This document shows, in pieces, positions 24,442 through 31,970 of a stretch of 37,090 nucleotides of DNA. The position numbers were made by a program, and so were the translations under genes. Numbering within the stretch: position 1 is the stretch's first letter; every line of letters begins with the position of its first letter. Source of the DNA: Pirellulaceae bacterium (lineage in GTDB: Bacteria > Planctomycetota > Planctomycetia > Pirellulales > Pirellulaceae); contig JALCBQ010000012.1 of the NCBI GenBank assembly GCA_028066335.1, positions 1 to 37,090 of the forward strand, read 5' to 3'. The notes below the pieces were generated by a model. That model was not told where the DNA came from and did no database searches. It worked only from the letters and a program-made list of their open reading frames with translations.

Positions 24442-25458
24442 TTATCGGTTGCCATCTGGATAGAGGACGATTTTACCGTGAAGAGTTCCAGAGAGTTCAA
24501 GGGTATTCGCTTCTTGAAGAGTGTGTGCCTCGGCCGCTTGTGAAAGAGGAAACCGTTGGGCGATATTTGCCTTGAGTTGTCCACTGGCGAGCCAACGATT
24601 TATATCAACCGAGCAATCTCTTAGCTGCTTTGGAGTCGTGTCAAACATAACAAAACTATGGATGGAACACCCTTTGACGTAGAACGGGCCGACAGGAAAT
24701 TCGGGGCGGGCATCTCGTCCTGCCATTAAGATCAGTCGTCCCCGTCGTGCCAACAGGTCGACAATTTGGTCAAAATTTGGTTCTCGACCCGTTTCCCAGA
24801 AAAGATCAAAACCGGCAGGCGAAAATTTCTTTGCCTCGGTTAAGACGTCGTCGGTTTTGTAATTGACGACTTTGTCTGCCCCTAGTTCGTAGCAGAGAGC
24901 GGCCTTCTCATCGCTCGAAGCCGTTGTAAAAACAGTCGCTCCGGCTATTTTGGCCATTTGTAAAACGGTTGAACCGACCCCCCCTGATCCACCTTGAAGA
25001 AAGAGGGTCTCCCCTTCCTTGAGATCTCCTTCCTGAAAAAGGCCAAGGTGGGCTGTAACGCCGACAAGAGCCAGAGCGGCCACCTCTTCAAAATCGACCC
25101 CATCGGGAATCAGATAGAGCCAATCTTCGGCAACGGCGACACGGTCTGCAAAAACCCCTTGGCGGCCACAGAGCCCTTGATTGGTTCCCCAGACTCGATC
25201 GCCTACTTTGAGGGTCGTTACCTCGCCGCCAATTTTTTCAACGGTACCAGCAATATCTGAACCGACAATGAAGGGCTTGGGAAGGTCCCAAAAATCGGCT
25301 CCGGCCCGTAGATAGGTGTCGATCGGATTGAGCGAGACGGCCTCTGTTTTGACGAGAACTTCGCCGGGGGCGAGGTCTGGTATTGGCAGATCACCATAAA
25401 TGAGGGTCGATGGAGGGCCTGGTTTTTCAAAGTAGACCGCTTTTCGTTGTTGAGGCAT
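24442..25458 (-). CDS. zinc-free quinone oxidoreductase / MDR alcohol dehydrogenase family protein
   Basis: 338 residues from the ATG at 25456-25458; a longer upstream frame overlaps the next gene and is not used. It has the GroES-like N-terminal domain (PGEVLVKTEAVSLNPIDTYL, PFIVGSDIAGTVEKIG, VGDRVWG) and a Rossmann domain with LFLQGGSGGVGSTVLQMAKI. The zinc-binding residues of classical alcohol dehydrogenases are missing, which fits the quinone oxidoreductase branch. It should use NADPH to reduce quinones or enones in the cytoplasm. It is 52 bases downstream of an F420-reductase-like gene on the same strand, perhaps a small redox operon. Confidence 0.88.
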   Translation of the reverse strand: MPQQRKAVYFEKPGPPSTLIYGDLPIPDLAPGEVLVKTEAVSLNPIDTYLRAGADFWDLPKPFIVGSDIAGTVEKIGGEVTTLKVGDRVWGTNQGLCGRQGVFADRVAVAEDWLYLIPDGVDFEEVAALALVGVTAHLGLFQEGDLKEGETLFLQGGSGGVGSTVLQMAKIAGATVFTTASSDEKAALCYELGADKVVNYKTDDVLTEAKKFSPAGFDLFWETGREPNFDQIVDLLARRGRLILMAGRDARPEFPVGPFYVKGCSIHSFVMFDTTPKQLRDCSVDINRWLASGQLKANIAQRFPLSQAAEAHTLQEANTLELSGTLHGKIVLYPDGNR

Positions 25459-25510
25459 TGTTTTGCTTTGATAAGTGTTTAAATGGATTGTGGAGGAAGG
25501 CAAACAGTAA

Positions 25511-26161
25511 TTATCGTTGGAGCATTTTGAAGGCGATATTGCTTCCATACCCTTCGCAAACGGCGAGGTGAATGTAGAGCATGGCAAACGGCTCAAGATA
25601 GCGGGCATTGGCCAGAGGGCCACTATCGACAGGATCGAGCCCAACGTCTTTGGCGAGTTTTTCGACGGTTTTTTTGCTTTCAGGGCGATCGCCACAGTAG
25701 AACATCGCCGCCTTCTCTTGGCCAAAGTTGGGGTCGGCCATAATATTGGCGCCAACGGTGTTAAAAGCTTTGACGATATGTGCCTCGGGAACTGCCTGGG
25801 CAATTTGTTCGGCGGCCGAGGTGTCAAAACCGAAGGCGAGCCCTTTAAAATCGTCTGAAAGTGGATTGGTCGCGTCGATAATCGTTTTGTTTTCAAGATT
25901 TTCCAAGTTCGAGAGAGTCTCGATAACGACGGGCCATGGGATGGCCAGTAGAATGACTTCCGAGTCAGTAACCACCTCTTGTTGAGTCGTTATAGTATAA
26001 GAATCAGGGGTTATTTGTTCATTGACCAATGTCTGGGCTAGTCCTTGAGCTTTTGCCCCTTGGGGGTCGCGTGAGCCAATGGCAACCTGGTGGCCAGCTT
26101 TTAAAAGTGAGGTTGCCAGAGCAGTAGCGACATAGCCCGTTCCAAGGAGTGCAACTTTCAT
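25511..26161 (-). CDS. NADPH-dependent F420 reductase-like dinucleotide-binding protein
   Basis: 216 residues from the ATG at 26159-26161 (MKVALLGTGYVATALATSLL); an upstream TTG is less likely. The NAD(P)-site GTGYVA is followed by GHQVAIGSRDP, in which Ser-Arg points to NADP. EVILLAIPWPVVIETL, NKTIIDATNPLSDD and VKAFNTVGANIM are family signatures of the COG2085 type. In methanogens and actinobacteria relatives move hydride between NADPH and F420; in organisms without F420 the substrate is unknown, and no F420 biosynthesis gene is here. Upstream of and probably co-transcribed with the quinone oxidoreductase. Confidence 0.82.
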   Translation of the reverse strand: MKVALLGTGYVATALATSLLKAGHQVAIGSRDPQGAKAQGLAQTLVNEQITPDSYTITTQQEVVTDSEVILLAIPWPVVIETLSNLENLENKTIIDATNPLSDDFKGLAFGFDTSAAEQIAQAVPEAHIVKAFNTVGANIMADPNFGQEKAAMFYCGDRPESKKTVEKLAKDVGLDPVDSGPLANARYLEPFAMLYIHLAVCEGYGSNIAFKMLQR

Positions 26162-26533
26162 ATTCTCTTTCAACTTTTAGGTAAACTGGTATTGATTTGA
26201 AAACCGTAAGGTAGCAGGATAGAGCCATTCTTTCAATGAAGTCATACCGATTGGTCGGCACAAAATCGAAATTTGCCCAAGGGAAAACTGATTTGTACTT
26301 GTTCAAAATAGTTATTTACGGAATAATTGGCACTTCGATTTTTGAATAAGGGCAATTTTGGAAGACTATTCGGGGAATTGTTCTGCGATATCCTATGTTT
26401 GACAGTCGCTTTTCTGTATTGCTATGCTGAAGGTTATTTGATCCTAGTCGCAGCGGAGAAGTGGTTTTCCCTATGTTTGGAGGGTCGTTAAGGCAGGCTA
26501 TCTTTTACGTTGTCATTTGGGCAAAGAGTAGTA
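26162..26533. other. divergent intergenic region before nhaA
   Basis: 372 bases between the minus-strand reductase gene and nhaA. The clearest element is the promoter at 26399-26428. No RNA gene is seen, and short frames are not convincing. Confidence 0.4.
26399..26428 (+). promoter_or_regulatory. sigma-70-like promoter for nhaA
   Basis: TTGACA (26399-26404) is a perfect -35 box. After 18 bases comes TATGCT (26423-26428), four of six to TATAAT, with an extended -10 TG one base before it (26420-26421). Transcription would start about 100 bases before the ATG. Confidence 0.6.
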
Positions 26534-28132
26534 ATGAACGAATTGCATAATAACGGTAATGGTAATGGTAACGGCAGATCAGGAGTGGTCATCGACTTCT
26601 TGTTTGAGAACTCGTTATTCTTAATCGGTGGGACCATATTGGCGTTGGTTTGGGCCAATACGAATCCAGACTCTTACAAAGACTTTGTCAAGTATGAAAT
26701 TGTCGCCTCGAGTGAGGGAGACAAGGAAGAGAGAGACAAAGCACACCACCAACACCACCACAATGTTGGGGAAGAGCATAGCCATGATTTTGAAAAAAAT
26801 GGCGACAAAGATCACACCCACGACAAAAAAGAGGAAAAAAGATCTACAGAGGAGAGAAGAAGTGGCCCAAGTGAAGAACCCAATACTCAAGAGGGTGAGA
26901 AGGCCAAAGAAGATGGAGCTGAAAAGAATGGGCGCTCTGGCGACAACGACCATCATAAAGAGAGCGAAAGAGATCACTCAGAAGAGACCTCACATGGTTC
27001 GGGTGGGCACGGTGAAAATGAACACGGTGAAGATGGGCACGGTGCGGGTGGTCACGCTCATCCCTTTGATATTCAATATCTTATTAACGACGTATTAATG
27101 GCCCTTTTCTTTGCCATTGCTGCAAAGGAAATCTGGGAAGCGATGTTGCCTCGTGGTGCCCTCTCCGATCCGAAAAAGGCGGCGACACCGTTGTTTGCAA
27201 CAGTAGGTGGTATTGTTGGCCCTGCCGGTTTTTACTATCTGGGAGCGATGTTTCTCGGTCAGACGGAGGCTTTGGGTAAAGGGTGGGCCATTCCATGTGC
27301 GACAGATATCGCTTTTAGCTATCTTATAGCGAGAATTATTTTTGGTGCCAGGCATCCTGCGATAGCCTTTTTGTTGCTCCTTGCCATTGCAGACGATGCG
27401 GCAGGACTAGTGATCATTGCCGTTTTCTATCCTAAGGAGGCTGTCGATCCGACTTGGTTCTTGCTAACTGTTGCAGCGATGGGGATCGCCTACGGGATGG
27501 CAAAGGCACGTTTGCATAGTTTTTGGTGGTATATTTTGATTCCTGGAGTTTTGAGTTGGTACTCCTTTACCCAGGCTCATATTCATCCTGCCCTGGGGTT
27601 AATCCCGATTATCCCTTTCTTGCCTCATGCCCATACTGACGTTGGTATTTTTGCAAAAGAGGAACTTGGTCGGCACGATACTCTTAACGAGTTCGAGCAT
27701 TGGTTTGAAAAACCGGTCGAAATTATTTTGGGCCTTTTTGGGTTGGTCAACGCGGGCGTTTTATTAAGCAGTGTCGGCCATGGAACGACCCTTGTATTGG
27801 TCGGCTTGTTTGTTGGAAAGCCCGTTGGTATCGCTTTGTTTACTCTTTTAGGTGAAAAAGCTTTTGGACTTAAATTACCTGTCGGCATGAATTATCGACA
27901 TATCATTACGATCGGTTGTATTGCAGGGATTGGATTCACGGTCGCCCTTTTTGTTACAGGAGCCGCATTCGACGCCAAACACCCAAACCTTGATGAGCTG
28001 AAAATGGGGGCTTTGTTAAGCTTTGGTGCCTCGGTCATTTCCTTGGTCGTTGCGAAAGCTCTTGGAGTGAAGCAATGGACGGACGAAGACCAAAAAGCAG
28101 CCAACGCAGCCGCTAAAGCCGAAGCATCATAA
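26534..28132 (+). CDS. nhaA: Na+/H+ antiporter NhaA with large His-rich loop
   Basis: 532 residues from the ATG at 26534; the usual NhaA has about 390. An upstream TTG at 26510 is possible. Membrane segment 1 is at about residues 20-41. The rest of the core starts at FDIQYLINDVLMALFF (178 on). Functional residues are conserved: Asp258 in CATDIAF (E. coli Asp133), the Asp-Asp pair 287-288 in AIADDAAGL (163-164) and a Lys in VGKPVGI (Lys300). NhaA swaps two protons for one sodium ion. Between segments 1 and 2 is an insertion of about 120 residues (57-176), highly charged with 18 His, ending in Gly-His repeats. By NhaA topology it faces the periplasm. Terminator follows. Confidence 0.92.
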   Translation: MNELHNNGNGNGNGRSGVVIDFLFENSLFLIGGTILALVWANTNPDSYKDFVKYEIVASSEGDKEERDKAHHQHHHNVGEEHSHDFEKNGDKDHTHDKKEEKRSTEERRSGPSEEPNTQEGEKAKEDGAEKNGRSGDNDHHKESERDHSEETSHGSGGHGENEHGEDGHGAGGHAHPFDIQYLINDVLMALFFAIAAKEIWEAMLPRGALSDPKKAATPLFATVGGIVGPAGFYYLGAMFLGQTEALGKGWAIPCATDIAFSYLIARIIFGARHPAIAFLLLLAIADDAAGLVIIAVFYPKEAVDPTWFLLTVAAMGIAYGMAKARLHSFWWYILIPGVLSWYSFTQAHIHPALGLIPIIPFLPHAHTDVGIFAKEELGRHDTLNEFEHWFEKPVEIILGLFGLVNAGVLLSSVGHGTTLVLVGLFVGKPVGIALFTLLGEKAFGLKLPVGMNYRHIITIGCIAGIGFTVALFVTGAAFDAKHPNLDELKMGALLSFGASVISLVVAKALGVKQWTDEDQKAANAAAKAEAS

Positions 28133-28180
28133 AAGTAGAGAAGGGTAGATCATTACCTTCTAAACTGACAGTTCTTATAA

Positions 28181-28216
28181 AAGAGAAGGCCAAGCAATGC
28201 TTGGCCTTCTCTTTTT
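28181..28216. terminator. strong bidirectional terminator
   Basis: AAGAGAAGGCCAAGC (28181-28195) and GCTTGGCCTTCTCTT (28199-28213) form a perfect 15-bp stem with a 3-base loop. A T-run follows on the plus strand and TTTTATAAG on the minus strand. It lies between the convergent nhaA and the secreted protein gene. Confidence 0.92.
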
Positions 28217-28264
28217 GTTGACTTCTAAAACAAAACCTCTAATAAGTGTTTTCGAATGCGTCTG

Positions 28265-28993
28265 TTACCGCCTTAGTGTTTTGCGGAGCCTTGTTTCGGT
28301 CGTTGTTCCCGAGGCCGGTTTTCTTTGACGGAGGTTTGTGGTCTCTTTTACGACGAGTGGTTTGGCCGACTGAACTTTTGGTAAAAGAGGAGGGGTTTTT
28401 AGCATGACGCCTGATTCGTCTGCTGGCAAAACTGCCGAAATTCTTTGGATAACCGAGGGAAGCTTTTGAGGGCTCATTGCCTGGTTTTGAATGAGGCGAT
28501 TTTCCTGTTGTCTGTTATCAAAAGAAGTGCTGGCTTTTACAAACTCTTCTTCAATAGCGACGTTGTAGGTAAAAAGAGAGACCGGTTCGTGCAAATCGGC
28601 ATGCCAGGGGTAGTCAAAAAGGTTTCGGTAGTTGTATGGTTTACGGTAATAGGTACCGTGAAAGGCTGGGTATCGGTGAATTTCACGGCTATTTCCTGGG
28701 TAACACCCAAAGGTCGGTGAGTAGCAGGTCTGTGGCATGGGCCCCAATTTTTTCATCCGATTTGGGTTGCGACCACGCAGCCCTTGCCGGCCACACTTTT
28801 CTTCACACGTGTTGCAGCCACAGCTTGTCTCTTGGAGAGTTTCTCCGGAATCCGAGAGGGTGATCGTCTGAGTGTAGACACCTTGTTGGCCATAGAGAAC
28901 CGTGTTCGTTGAAAGGCTGCCGCCGAAAAAAGCGACCAAACAAATAGCAGATAAAGCGAAAAATGATTTTCTTGACATAGTATTTCTTGACAT
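28265..28993 (-). CDS. predicted secreted protein of planctomycete type, unknown function
   Basis: 242 residues. Signal peptide with hydrophobic core FFALSAICLVAFFGG and predicted cleavage near residue 35. A Cys cluster follows (TSCGCNTCEEKCG, about 57-69), then TCYSPTFGCYPG. The central motif YYRKPYNYRNLFDYPWH (about 116-132) with EPVSLFTYN is one I associate with secreted proteins of unknown function in planctomycetes. The C-terminal third is basic and low in complexity. Start: ATG at 28991-28993 has AAGG upstream. The second ATG (residue 6) lies in a repeated ATGTCAAGAAA. It converges on nhaA across a strong terminator. No catalytic motif is recognised. Confidence 0.7.
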   Translation of the reverse strand: MSRNTMSRKSFFALSAICLVAFFGGSLSTNTVLYGQQGVYTQTITLSDSGETLQETSCGCNTCEEKCGRQGLRGRNPNRMKKLGPMPQTCYSPTFGCYPGNSREIHRYPAFHGTYYRKPYNYRNLFDYPWHADLHEPVSLFTYNVAIEEEFVKASTSFDNRQQENRLIQNQAMSPQKLPSVIQRISAVLPADESGVMLKTPPLLPKVQSAKPLVVKETTNLRQRKPASGTTTETRLRKTLRR

Positions 28994-29749
28994 GGTAAAC
29001 GCCTTTATGGAGGGTAGCAGGCTTAAGGTGTCGGAGGATATCTTTGGGAGAATACGCTAAAAAGAGAAAAAGCCCCTGCAATTGAAAGTCTGTAAAGAAC
29101 GGGCTGCCCTCACAAAAACAATTGGAACTTAAAGGAGCAAGAGAGGTTCGATCAAAACTCTCCCTCCCTTCTATCGGCCCATTGTCAAAGAGTGGGCTAG
29201 GATCTTGCCTATCTATAGTATATCTGACCCAGAGCCCCTGTTTTTTGCAGAATATGGAGTCTCTTTATTTTGTTGAGACCTCCTTTTTTCTGTAAGATAC
29301 GAATAAAATGTGGTTTTCGGCTTGCATCCAGATACCTGTTTCTGCTAGTATCCCAGAATGGGTGGGGCTTTTTAGAGGTCGGTTCTTTGCCTACATTGTA
29401 GGTTCTGACCTTAACCGGATTTGCCTGACAGGCCAAAATATACCAAACAAAATCAAGGTTTCTTTGTTTTTTTGTGGGAAGTTTTTGGATGTTTAACTAT
29501 AGTGTCAGGTAAAACGGGAGAGATGTTAGAGGTAATAGATTTTAAGGATCGGTCCAAATGGGCCAAGCCAAGTAGAGTCTTGGTTAAAAGCAGGATTGTA
29601 GCTGGTCGTATTTTTAGTTGGCTTGTCTAGTTGGCGAAACGAGGGTTTGCCTCCAGAAATTTATTTTGTAACCGAAATTTGCTCTTTAAGCAAATTCAAC
29701 TTTGATGTTCCCCTTTCTTTGATTTTCTTTTTTAAGAAGGAATTGTGTA
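28994..29749. other. long intergenic region upstream of the pilin genes
   Basis: 756 bases with no convincing gene. A copy of TGTTTTTTGCAG lies at 29239-29250; two more copies are found after the second pilin gene. A perfect 8-bp hairpin AATTTGCT/AGCAAATT (29676-29696) sits 54 bases before the first pilin start. TATAGT at 29498-29503 could be a -10 box but has no matching -35. Much of the region is T-rich. Confidence 0.45.
29676..29696 (+). repeat. inverted repeat in the leader of pilin gene 1
   Basis: AATTTGCT (29676-29683), loop CTTTA, AGCAAATT (29689-29696); perfect 8-bp stem. A pyrimidine-rich stretch follows up to the ribosome binding site. It may affect mRNA stability, attenuation or protein binding. 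Confidence 0.5.
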
Positions 29750-30079
29750 ATGAAGCTTTCGAAGCTTAGAAAAAGTGAAAAAGGTGTCCTCACTTTTGAG
29801 TGGGTACTCCTTGTAACTTTGCTTACTATTGGTATTGTTAGTGGTGTTGCTGCTGCACGTGACGCTATCATCGACGAATTAGGTGACGTTTCCCAGGCGA
29901 TGGTTGCACTCGATCAAAGCTATCGTATCGATCTACCACTTGCAGTTACTGTGCATACTCGTAGCTTCAGTGGTGCATCCAATAGTGCATTTGTTGATGC
30001 TGCTATCTACGAAGATTGTGGCCGTGTTGGATTTATAACCCATCGCTTCCAACCTGGTGAGCGCGATATCGATTCTTAA
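29750..30079 (+). CDS. Flp-like type IVb pilin, copy 1
   Basis: 109 residues. A basic leader ends in EKG (Gly12); the mature part would begin VLTFEWVLLVTLLTIGIVSG. The class IVb pattern is Gly before the cleavage site and Glu at mature position 5, here followed by Trp in place of the usual Flp Tyr. After the hydrophobic helix comes DELGDVSQAMVALDQSYRI, shared with copy 2. The mature protein is longer than the classic Flp pilin of about 50 residues. It should be processed by a TadV-type prepilin peptidase and assembled by the Tad machinery encoded downstream. AAGGA lies 8 bases before the ATG. A strong terminator follows, so it may be transcribed alone at high level. Confidence 0.75.
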   Translation: MKLSKLRKSEKGVLTFEWVLLVTLLTIGIVSGVAAARDAIIDELGDVSQAMVALDQSYRIDLPLAVTVHTRSFSGASNSAFVDAAIYEDCGRVGFITHRFQPGERDIDS

Positions 30080-30135
30080 GCGATGATTCCTCTTGGCAAC
30101 AAGAGAGACTCTTACGCTTTCTAAGATGGAATAGG

Positions 30136-30173
30136 CCCCGCTGTTCTCTATTTGAGATCGGTGGGGTTTTTTT
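30136..30173 (+). terminator. rho-independent terminator after pilin gene 1
   Basis: CCCCGCTGTTCTC (30136-30148), loop TATTT, GAGATCGGTGGGG (30154-30166), 12 of 13 positions paired with two wobbles, then seven T residues. It lies about 57 bases past the pilin stop. Confidence 0.88.
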
Positions 30174-30203
30174 ATTTTGTTCTGAAAATAAAGGCGAATT
30201 TAG

Positions 30204-30232
30204 TTGTCGGGGAATCGCTTCTGAATTAGAGT
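30204..30232 (+). promoter_or_regulatory. candidate promoter for pilin gene 2
   Basis: TTGTCG (30204-30209) and TAGAGT (30227-30232) are each four of six to the sigma-70 consensus, with a 17-base spacer. It lies directly after the terminator of copy 1 and about 180 bases before the ATG of copy 2. Confidence 0.35.
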
Positions 30233-30411
30233 GGTAGGGGTAGTTTTTACTCAGTTTTCCAAACGGTAGCCGTGCGAGGCTAAAAAATGGAAAAGGTGAG
30301 GAACCGGCATGGAATCGTAGCCCGTTATTGGTCACTTGAAAAATTACAGCTAGAGTTTCAACAACTTTTTGGAGTCTTTACCTTAGACCCTTCTTACCTA
30401 GGATTCATTGT

Positions 30412-30741
30412 ATGCCAATAAAAAGTAGAAAGCGAAATCGGGCAACTCGACGAGGGCTTTTGACGTTTGAATGGATTTTGTTGTTAACCTTATTGACCTT
30501 AGGGGTTATTGCTGGTGTTTCTGCTGTGCGAGATGCCCTTGTTAGTGAAATGGGTGACGTTGCCGAAGCGGCCGTCTCTTTTGACCAGTCGTATACCTTG
30601 GCCGAGCATGAGGTCCGTGATAGTTCTGGAGCGGTAATTTTTACCATTCCGGCGAGTTCTTTCACTGATACCAAGCCGACAATAACCATTGAACGTGATG
30701 GGCCTGCAGGTCAGCTGTCGGAATTGGATGACGACTCCTAG
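30412..30741 (+). CDS. Flp-like type IVb pilin, copy 2
   Basis: 109 residues, the same length as copy 1. A strongly basic leader (KSRKRNRATRRG) ends at Gly15; mature part LLTFEWILLLTLLTLGVIAG with Glu at +5 and Trp at +6. The following VRDALVSEMGDVAEAAVSFDQSYTL matches copy 1 closely, while the C-terminal 50 residues differ completely (acidic, ending ELDDDS). This pattern suggests duplication followed by change of the exposed head. It has its own candidate promoter and is separated from TadE by nearly 500 bases. The Flp-like call rests on the leader and helix pattern. Confidence 0.75.
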   Translation: MPIKSRKRNRATRRGLLTFEWILLLTLLTLGVIAGVSAVRDALVSEMGDVAEAAVSFDQSYTLAEHEVRDSSGAVIFTIPASSFTDTKPTITIERDGPAGQLSELDDDS

Positions 30742-31237
30742 TTAATAACCTAGTGCTACTAGTACTAAAGGTTTATTTCCAGGACTGCCTCAGGGATGTG
30801 GCACACCTTGTGGTCACTGGTACCTTGGTCCTTTATTTTGGGGCCTCCTTGTTTTTTGCAGAGAGAGTGTTTTTTGCAGGGAGAATTTCACCGTCTGCTC
30901 TTTGGAATCTTCCATTTCAGGGCAAGCCTACCCGTGAAGTTTGTTAGGGTGTGTGAAATGGAGGGTCTCGGATGTGTGGGGGCATGGCGTAGATTTCGGG
31001 ATATAGGAGATGTGTGTTTGCTTTGCGGGCCGTCTTTTTGGATTGCGCCGCCGTTTGCGATTCTGTCGATAGTCCGATAGGGCCTATTCTTTATCTAGGA
31101 GAGGTTCTTGGTATCCCTTAAGCCGTATTAAAAATAGGTGGCTATCGAGAGAGTAGAAATATTCCAGTTCGTCGGTCAAGGAAAGGGCTGATTATAAAGC
31201 TCGGGGATAAAGAACAAGGCTTTCATATAGGTTCGAT
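30742..31237. other. intergenic region between pilin 2 and tadE
   Basis: 496 bases. It contains the direct repeat at 30850-30884. Open frames exist on the plus strand across 30753-31080 but show no start signal, no motif and odd Cys/Trp-rich composition, so I do not call a gene. Promoters for the tad genes may lie in the right part. Confidence 0.4.
30850..30884 (+). repeat. tandem direct repeat TGTTTTTTGCAG-RGAGA
   Basis: TGTTTTTTGCAGAGAGA (30850-30866) and TGTTTTTTGCAGGGAGA (30868-30884) differ at one base and are 18 bases apart. The 12-base core also occurs at 29239-29250, upstream of pilin gene 1. Regulatory function is possible but not shown; a sigma-54 promoter was considered, but the required GG is absent. 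Confidence 0.55.
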
Positions 31238-31771
31238 ATGTATATTTCTCAGACGAAGAAAAATGCAAATAATGCCCCTCCTCAGGGAAGGGTTTTGAGG
31301 TTTATATATTCTCGAAAGGGAGGAATCCAGCCGAGCAGATCGTCGCTGGGTCGGTGTCGTGCTGGAGTTACTTTTTCCCTCGAGATGGTTTTGATACTAC
31401 CAATTTTGGTTTTGGTGTTACTTGCGTTGACCGAATTTGGCATGCACCTCCTTGTTAGTCAGCAGCTTCATTCGATCAGTGGTGAGACAGCCCGATATGC
31501 CGCCTCGCCGGCAGCAACGAAAACTTCGATTGAAAGTTTTGCAGAGAGGCAATTGGCCAATTACTCGTGGGGGAACCGAGTCGATCTTGAACTGAATGCT
31601 TCGACTCTACAAAACCAACAGTTGTCGTGGGAAGACCTTGAAACAGGTGACTTTGTTACTGTCAAGATGTCACTGCCAGTGACGGTTGCAGTTCCCGATT
31701 TTTTAGCGATTATCGGCTATTCCTACCAAGGAGAAAGCTTTACTGCTCGTCACCTTGCTCAACGTCAGTGA
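31238..31771 (+). CDS. TadE-like pseudopilin
   Basis: 177 residues. A basic N-terminal part of 43 residues ends in RAG; the following VTFSLEMVLILPILVLVLLA (44-63) and EFGMHLLVSQQLHSISGETA fit the TadE family, with Gly before the cleavage site and Glu near +6, then P-x-L in the hydrophobic helix and E-x-G after it. TadE/TadF are minor pilins processed by TadV and needed for Flp pilus assembly. The long leader could be an artefact of the start choice, though the ATG at 31238 has AGG upstream. It is followed by a 199-base AT-rich gap before cpaB. Confidence 0.75.
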   Translation: MYISQTKKNANNAPPQGRVLRFIYSRKGGIQPSRSSLGRCRAGVTFSLEMVLILPILVLVLLALTEFGMHLLVSQQLHSISGETARYAASPAATKTSIESFAERQLANYSWGNRVDLELNASTLQNQQLSWEDLETGDFVTVKMSLPVTVAVPDFLAIIGYSYQGESFTARHLAQRQ

Positions 31772-31970
31772 CGGAAAAAGACTTGTTAAATAGAGAAAAT
31801 AGAGAGTCGCTAGAAAAAAACCTTGTCGAAAGAGGCAATACAACACACAAGAGTAATAGTGATTACCAAAGATTGTTTTGCAAATTTTTGACACAAACCG
31901 TTTAATATAAATCACTTAATAAATCATTTAGATTTTCCTCAGTAACGGGGAAGTATTTTAAAGAGAGGGA

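Larger units (their letters stand above)
30080..30411. other. intergenic region between the two pilin genes
   Basis: 332 bases: terminator of copy 1, then a candidate promoter for copy 2, then T-rich leader. No further gene is seen. Confidence 0.5.

Noticed and set aside
25459..25896. N-terminal extension of about 146 residues on the quinone oxidoreductase
   Set aside because: The frame overlaps the F420-reductase-like gene, is basic and low in complexity, and the family N-terminus (MPQQRKAVYFEKPG) begins at 25458.
30846..30860. Sigma-54 promoter at the TTTTTTGCA repeats
   Set aside because: The GG required 12 bases before the GC is absent at all three copies.
30753..31080. Open frames after pilin 2, possibly a third pilin or membrane protein
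   Set aside because: No ribosome binding site, no pilin leader, and composition rich in Cys, Trp and Phe; probably non-coding.
31888..31930. Promoter before cpaB (TTGACA in AT-rich DNA)
   Set aside because: A perfect -35 is present, but no -10 lies at 16-18 bases; an imperfect repeat AAATCACTTA/AAATCATTTA follows, too weak to call.
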